Source of the DNA: Sulfolobales archaeon
GTDB taxonomy: Archaea > Thermoproteota > Thermoprotei_A > Sulfolobales > NBVN01
Length of the DNA: 64,000 bases
Assembly: GCA_026413885.1 (NCBI GenBank)
Contig: JAOAKA010000005.1
Coordinates: forward strand, 1-64,000
Direction: 5' to 3'
The position numbers and the translations under genes are program-made. The number at the start of each line of letters is the position of its first letter. Position 1 is the stretch's first letter. Of the stretch, positions 59,410 through 64,000 are shown in pieces. The notes under the pieces were generated by a model, which was not told where the DNA came from, did not search any database, and was given only the letters and a program-made list of their open reading frames with translations.

Positions 59410-61056
59410 TCAACCTCCCTCCCACTCTTTCTCCAGGGACTCCACTTCTTCAGTTCTCGACTCAGCTTTCTCCATACCTCTCCAAACTTCAATAACGTTT
59501 GGTGTAGCTCCCACTCTCTTTCCTCCATGGAGGTCTATCTTAACGTATACCGGGTACCAACTGACCCACTCACCTACAAAGATTCCATGACCTGGCGGTA
59601 GAGTTGGGAAAATATTTGAGTATTCGTCTCCTAAAACGTCGGTGAGTTCCATAACAGCGGATCTATCGGCTTCCTGAACCAGCCGTAGAAATGCGAAATT
59701 CTGAACTTGAGATGCTACATCGGTGTCTAAAGCTCTAGGTCTCTGACTCACAATTGCTAGCATGCCGCCGAATTTCCTCCCCTCTCTAATAAATCTCTGA
59801 AGAGCTCTCTTAGACATAGTTTTAAACTTCCTATTTAGGAAGATATGAGCTTCTTCTACAACAAGAAGTGTAGGCGGTATACTGCGCATTTTAAGTGATG
59901 AGAGCAGGTCGTCAGCTATTATTCTAAGCACGTAGTCTCTATCTTCATCACTTAATCTAGACACATTTACGACAACGATCTTATTGTAGTCAACTATATT
60001 GCTTACTCTAGGAATCTGAAGATCTACTATATGCCACTCAAAGAAGCTATCTATCTTCTCTAGAATACCATCGATAATTTTTTCAATATCGCTACTTCTA
60101 CTTGAGGTTTTACCGTGGTTTCTCAATTGCTTTATCTCTTCAACATACTTCATCAAGAGCTCCTTATACATAACCGTTAAATCGAGATGTGATGCTGTTG
60201 ATCTACCGACTTTACTCTCATATAGATTTCTAACGGCTTCTAATACAGGTAGCTTCCTCCTATAGACCTGCTCTCTTATATCGCTCACTAAATTCTTTAA
60301 AGCGTTTCTAAGTATTCTTCTCTGTCTTCTCGCCGCCGGTTCCTGTATTACTATGTCTACCAACTGACTTATAGGAACCTCGTTTGGGTTTATAGCTGCT
60401 TCATACTCTACTACCTTGACCTCACGAGATTCAGATTTCAATCCCACGTATTCTCCGTGAACATCAAATATTACTACAGAACCTCCTATCTGAGCTATTC
60501 TATCTGCGATTACAGCTATTAAATTACTCTTACCGGACCCTGTGGTTCCAGCTACTAATAGGTGCTTCGGAAGCGCGTTAACGTTGACAAATACTTCTAA
60601 CTCACTAAAACTAACTAGGCTCCCTACTTTAATTCCTGAATCACTCCCCCACCTATACACTCTCCTTAGATGTTCTGGATTAGCTAGATATACAGGGGTT
60701 TCCGGTGGTGGTGGATACTTAGGGAACTCAACACTATTGCCAGTTATGTCTGCTACTATTATAGCTATCATGTAGCTCTCTCTCTTTAAGTCACTAGAGT
60801 AGTTCTCGAATTGGTCTACTAGACTGCGGTTTATTCGACTTAAGCTAGGTGTCGCAAATACTGATACAATAGATCTGTAGATAGTTGACCCAACGATCCC
60901 GACAACCTCTCTAGTTTCTTCTATATCTTTCACCGGGTCTCTAGCTCTAAACTTAATGTAGACGTAGGTTCCAGAAGGAACTGGATAAGCAGCTTTAACC
61001 TCCACTTCTGTTGGTGTAGACTGCTCTCCAACTACACCTATAACTCTTGAGCTCAA
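59410..61056 (-). CDS. herA: DNA helicase/translocase HerA
   Basis: A 548-residue FtsK-like hexameric translocase. The N-terminal HAS barrel (residues about 5-110) is followed by Walker A LVAGTTGSGKSNLIAVIADR near residue 170. Walker B is PTLLVVEEAHIFLN near residue 400. The Arg finger region ALQRFIREGRKFGGMLAIVSQRP completes it. TTG start preceded by GGTGA and 6 nt. Overlaps nurA by 4 nt. It drives DNA into NurA for resection. Confidence 0.95.
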   Translation of the reverse strand: MSSRVIGVVGEQSTPTEVEVKAAYPVPSGTYVYIKFRARDPVKDIEETREVVGIVGSTIYRSIVSVFATPSLSRINRSLVDQFENYSSDLKRESYMIAIIVADITGNSVEFPKYPPPPETPVYLANPEHLRRVYRWGSDSGIKVGSLVSFSELEVFVNVNALPKHLLVAGTTGSGKSNLIAVIADRIAQIGGSVVIFDVHGEYVGLKSESREVKVVEYEAAINPNEVPISQLVDIVIQEPAARRQRRILRNALKNLVSDIREQVYRRKLPVLEAVRNLYESKVGRSTASHLDLTVMYKELLMKYVEEIKQLRNHGKTSSRSSDIEKIIDGILEKIDSFFEWHIVDLQIPRVSNIVDYNKIVVVNVSRLSDEDRDYVLRIIADDLLSSLKMRSIPPTLLVVEEAHIFLNRKFKTMSKRALQRFIREGRKFGGMLAIVSQRPRALDTDVASQVQNFAFLRLVQEADRSAVMELTDVLGDEYSNIFPTLPPGHGIFVGEWVSWYPVYVKIDLHGGKRVGATPNVIEVWRGMEKAESRTEEVESLEKEWEGG

Positions 61057-62129
61057 ATATATTCACCTAGAAGCTCTCTCCCAGTCGGTATAGAAACACC
61101 TAGCTTTAGAAGCATATTCTTAAACTCCTGTTCCTCTATTCTACACCACTTATGAGCAATTCTGAGAGGGTCTGGATAGCCGGAGTGAGAGTATGGATAG
61201 AGAGAAGACACTAATTCATTCAGCTCCTCCCAACCCCATTTTCCAGGAATTGTAATTTGATATGGCTGAGCTACTGAATTGAAGACAACATATGTAACTG
61301 TAATAGGGACTAGTGGTTCTATAAGTGAGCGGTCCTCACTTTCGAGGGTATCAAGAGGTCTCGGTAGATCCTCAACTCTCTCTATATAGACCGGCTCCAG
61401 TAGAAACATTCCACTAGGCAGTACACCACTCCACCGTAGAGTGTTTATTAAGAGTATGTCGTTGATTTTAGATCTAGGTGATATCGTAGAGTCCGACTTA
61501 CCTACTTCAAGAAACTTCTCTAGGTAGTAGCTCCTTCTAATACTCTTAGAAACGAATATCGGAGTTACACCAGACTTAGTGAGTGAATTTATGGCTTTCA
61601 CTATATCGCGCCAAATATCTCTGAGCTTAATCGGTCTCTCTTTAAGTGACTTAAGACTCCGAGGGATCTTAGGGTGCTTACTGTACCATAGGAAGTAGAA
61701 TAGAGAGCCGTCAAAGAGAGCTAGTTCCACATCTCTAGAGGCGTGAAGTAGTGTGGAGACCTCTAGTTTTCTCGAGAGAAATCCTATAGACCTACTAATT
61801 ATTTCATCAGAAAATACCTCCTTAGTCTTAGGTGATACAATAAGATAGCCTGCGTCTGCTTCTACAAAGAATCTATCTTCAAAACCACTAAAACCGACTG
61901 TAACTGCTACAGCTTGAATAGCGTAGACAAACGCCATCGAGTAATTTACGAGTATTCGACTTGAGTCTCCAGCTGCTACAACTGGAGGTCTACCGGCGTT
62001 AGTTTTTAGCTTGAGTACCCCGATATCTCTCCTCACTTTACTCAGGAAATCTTGAACTTCCTCTAGCTCAGAAAATAAGTTTACCGCAGCACTACTTAAC
62101 GTCTTAACTAAGCTATCGTGAATAGGCAC
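61053..62129 (-). CDS. nurA: 5'-3' nuclease NurA
   Basis: A 358-residue RNase H-like nuclease. The first acidic motif is in VVAAGDSSRILVNYSMAFVYA (Asp near residue 52). The second is VELALFDGSLFYFLWY (Asp near 137). A late region with WGWEELNELVSSLYPYSHSGYPDPLRIAHKWCRI (C-terminal Asp) is typical. First gene in the NurA-HerA-Mre11-Rad50 operon, with an AT-rich promoter candidate (TTTATTAATC, minus strand) at about 62188-62197. Confidence 0.92.
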   Translation of the reverse strand: MPIHDSLVKTLSSAAVNLFSELEEVQDFLSKVRRDIGVLKLKTNAGRPPVVAAGDSSRILVNYSMAFVYAIQAVAVTVGFSGFEDRFFVEADAGYLIVSPKTKEVFSDEIISRSIGFLSRKLEVSTLLHASRDVELALFDGSLFYFLWYSKHPKIPRSLKSLKERPIKLRDIWRDIVKAINSLTKSGVTPIFVSKSIRRSYYLEKFLEVGKSDSTISPRSKINDILLINTLRWSGVLPSGMFLLEPVYIERVEDLPRPLDTLESEDRSLIEPLVPITVTYVVFNSVAQPYQITIPGKWGWEELNELVSSLYPYSHSGYPDPLRIAHKWCRIEEQEFKNMLLKLGVSIPTGRELLGEYI

Positions 62130-62448
62130 ATCGCTACACCTAAGACTGCTGATACGTCGAATATTCTACCTAGGTGATATCCTAGCGCAGAGATTAATAA
62201 ACTAGTGATCTAGCACTAACATATATTGCTTAGCAACGAGCTATAAAGAAGTGTCAGCCTATGCGTATGGTTCAAAGTAGCGCTACAGCCTACCTAAAGA
62301 CAGATCTAGAGCTTAGATGCCGAAATAGTGGTTCAATAACAAGTATCAGCTCGCCTACTCAAACAGGAAAATCTAAGTCATTAAGTCTCAGAAACAAATA
62401 AAGTAAAAATATACTAGCTTGAAGGTCTTGAATATGTCTTCCTACACT
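62130..62448. other. Intergenic region between nurA and symporter
   Basis: This 319-bp stretch has stops in all frames. It contains the nurA promoter candidate near 62188-62197 and, near the symporter stop, an A-rich stretch around 62390-62412. No RNA gene or repeat can be supported. Confidence 0.4.
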
Positions 62449-63678
62449 CTAACTCGACCTCAGCTTCATTCCAACTATCCTAGTAATTAAGACTGAGCAC
62501 GCGTTATCTCCAGATACGTTTAATGCTGTTCTAAGTGCGTCTGCTATCGGGTCTATCACTAGCATTATACCTACACCTTCTAGTGGTAGTCCAGTTACAC
62601 CTAGAACGAATGCCAGCATTATAGTTCCACCACCCGGGATTGCGGCTGTTGCTACTGAACCTATAACTGCTGATGCTACTGCTAGACCTATGTGTAGTGG
62701 GGTTAGTGCTATTCCGAAGAGTTGCGCCACGAAGATAGCTGAGAGTGCTTGATATAGGGCCGTACCATCCATATTTACTGTAGCACCTACCGGTAAAGTT
62801 ATCTGGTAGACTTCGTCGGGAATGCCCATTTTCTTAGCGGCCTCCATGTTGTAGGGTAATGTCACAGCTGAAGACCTAGTTGTAAACGCTATTAGGAAGG
62901 GTGTTGACTGAATCTTGAAGTACTTGAGCGGGCTTAAACCACCGATCATAGTTACGATACTGTAGACGATGAAGAAGTGTATGAAGGAGAGTGAGTACTG
63001 AGCTAGTAGGAACTTACCGTAGGCTCCCAGCATCTGGGGACCGTAGACAGCTATGAGCCAGGCAGCGTAGCCGAATATAGCTACTGGTGCGTAGTACATT
63101 ATAACTCTAACCATCGTTATCATGACACTTGAAGCTAGCTTGAGGAACGAGTAGAGCTTCCTCCCCTCATCACCGAGGAGTGCTACAGCTATACCGAGAA
63201 TTATTGCGAAGATTATCATAGTCATAGCTCCACCTACAACGAGGAGACCACTAAAGTCTAGCTGGAAGAAGCTCAACAATATATCGATAGCTGAAGGAGG
63301 CTTAGGTGGTGTATAACCAGCTGGAGGAGTTAGACCTACTCCAACACCAGGCTGAAATACTTCTCCAGCTACTACACCTAGAATTGATGCTACTAAAGAC
63401 GTACCTATGTAGAGTACGAACATCCAGAGAAGAACTAGACCCAGCTTCCTTAAGTCAGCTATAGAGGCTACAGCAGCCGATATAGTGAAGAATATCAGAG
63501 GCGGTATGACTATACGTATGAGTCTAACAAAGATATCTCCCAGAGCTTTAAGCCAGCTAGCAGCTTCTGTTCTAATAGCTGATGGAGCATATAGTAAAGC
63601 AAAACCAACTACTAACCCTATCAAGAAGCCGATAGCGATAGCAATAAGAAGCTTCATCCCAGTAGCTCTAGTCGACAA
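62449..63678 (-). CDS. Sodium/proton:dicarboxylate symporter (DAACS/GltPh family)
   Basis: A 409-residue secondary transporter for glutamate, aspartate or C4-dicarboxylates. It has eight hydrophobic segments and two hairpins. Signatures are the serine-rich HP1 (AFTTRSSAVTLPYNM), NMDGTALYQ in TM7, HP2 with AAIPGGGTIMLAFVLG, and a TM8 pattern IDPIADALRTALNVSGDNAC, with the substrate-binding Asp, Arg and Asn. Homologous to GltPh. TTG start with GAGGTGATATATAG before it. Fits a peptide or amino-acid user. Confidence 0.92.
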   Translation of the reverse strand: MSTRATGMKLLIAIAIGFLIGLVVGFALLYAPSAIRTEAASWLKALGDIFVRLIRIVIPPLIFFTISAAVASIADLRKLGLVLLWMFVLYIGTSLVASILGVVAGEVFQPGVGVGLTPPAGYTPPKPPSAIDILLSFFQLDFSGLLVVGGAMTMIIFAIILGIAVALLGDEGRKLYSFLKLASSVMITMVRVIMYYAPVAIFGYAAWLIAVYGPQMLGAYGKFLLAQYSLSFIHFFIVYSIVTMIGGLSPLKYFKIQSTPFLIAFTTRSSAVTLPYNMEAAKKMGIPDEVYQITLPVGATVNMDGTALYQALSAIFVAQLFGIALTPLHIGLAVASAVIGSVATAAIPGGGTIMLAFVLGVTGLPLEGVGIMLVIDPIADALRTALNVSGDNACSVLITRIVGMKLRSS

Positions 63679-63859
63679 CTATATATCACCTCAAATTAAT
63701 TAATATGTCTCAAAGCTAATAAATCAGCTATATCTAGATACTACTCATCTTCAGCTTCCTTAGAAAACCGTACTAGAGTTATTGTTTAAGTTCTCTATAC
63801 ATAGAGAAAGTGTGACTCTAGTTCTCGACAGTAGTCTGTATAGGTATTATTACTAGGAT

Positions 63860-64000
63860 TTACCGGGTTTTTCTCAGACTCTCAACTGCGTGTTTGAGTA
63901 CTTCTATCAGGTATCCTTCTTCACCAGGTAGACCTACTAGAACTAGCTCACTCTCTACGTATACCTCTGGTTCGATTAATTCATCAGAATGTTCTTCACG
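63860..64000 (-). CDS. C-terminal part of an unknown gene, running off window
   Basis: The minus-strand frame from the window edge to TAA (63860-63862) is open for 46 residues. It is acidic and then ends in a helix, reading LVLVGLPGEEGYLIEVLKHA, then ending RKTR. The coding look is good (charged, amphipathic). The product cannot be named from the tail. It is upstream of and co-directional with the symporter, but 181 bp apart. Confidence 0.5.
   Translation of the reverse strand, partial: REEHSDELIEPEVYVESELVLVGLPGEEGYLIEVLKHAVESLRKTR

Noticed and set aside
59409-59528. Longer Mre11 N-terminus starting at ATG 59528
   Set aside because: The 40 extra residues overlap herA, do not resemble Mre11, and a GTG with a good ribosome site sits right at the family start.

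Overview
The window is from a hyperthermophilic-type archaeon of the Thermoproteota (Crenarchaeota), most like the Desulfurococcales or a close relative. I infer this from gene content: a crenarchaeal archaellum operon (X/D-G-F-H-I-J), AGOG-type 8-oxoguanine glycosylase, a TIP49/RuvB-like ATPase, an aKMT4-like lysine methyltransferase, a separate PUA partner for the archaeosine transglycosylase, protein-rich RNase P, and a NurA-HerA-Mre11-Rad50 operon. Genes are tightly packed, often overlap, and use ATG, GTG and TTG starts freely. Ribosome sites are typically GGTGA followed by about 6 nt. I saw no rRNA, CRISPR array or insertion sequence.

Layout. 0-10 kb: two unknown membrane proteins, the archaellum operon without its archaellin, then a large extracellular protein paired with a membrane-anchored winged-helix protein. 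10-17 kb: HAD phosphatase, two GT4 glycosyltransferases (one split by a -1 frameshift in a C run), FkbM methyltransferase, thiamine-binding protein and MoeA. Parts of 14.4-16.7 kb look richer in G+C. 17-31 kb is mostly RNA and translation: tRNA-Arg(TCT), RtcA with NMN adenylyltransferase and a CYTH protein, an m5C methyltransferase with a PUA protein, a MATE transporter, PAC2 chaperone, split archaeosine TGT, Lsm with a C-terminal domain, RNase P Pop5 and Rpp30, L15e, AGOG and TIP49.

31-47 kb: aKMT4, two divergent ribbon-helix-helix genes around a palindromic promoter region, TyrRS, aminopropyltransferase, and a lipoate module (LplA, LplB and a LipS-type radical SAM protein). This links to glycine-cleavage GcvT and GcvH at 45-46.7 kb. 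Indolepyruvate:ferredoxin oxidoreductase, TruD and a zinc-finger protein lie between. 47-64 kb: Nudix hydrolase, a ferritin-encapsulin fusion nanocompartment, a prolyl oligopeptidase and M14 carboxypeptidase pair (a peptide-fermenting lifestyle fits with IorAB), tRNA-Arg(CCG), a KaiC-like ATPase, the end-resection operon and a dicarboxylate/glutamate symporter.

The most unusual observation is that four otherwise healthy genes (CYTH, ribbon-helix-helix, KaiC-like ATPase, MATE) have conserved N-termini extending upstream of any ATG/GTG/TTG codon. At three of them a ribosome site is placed in front of CTG or TTA, and at the fourth ATT is the best candidate. I also report a hidden 46-residue protein with two CX3CX3C motifs, a candidate C/D box sRNA, and a repeat-rich structured intergenic region.
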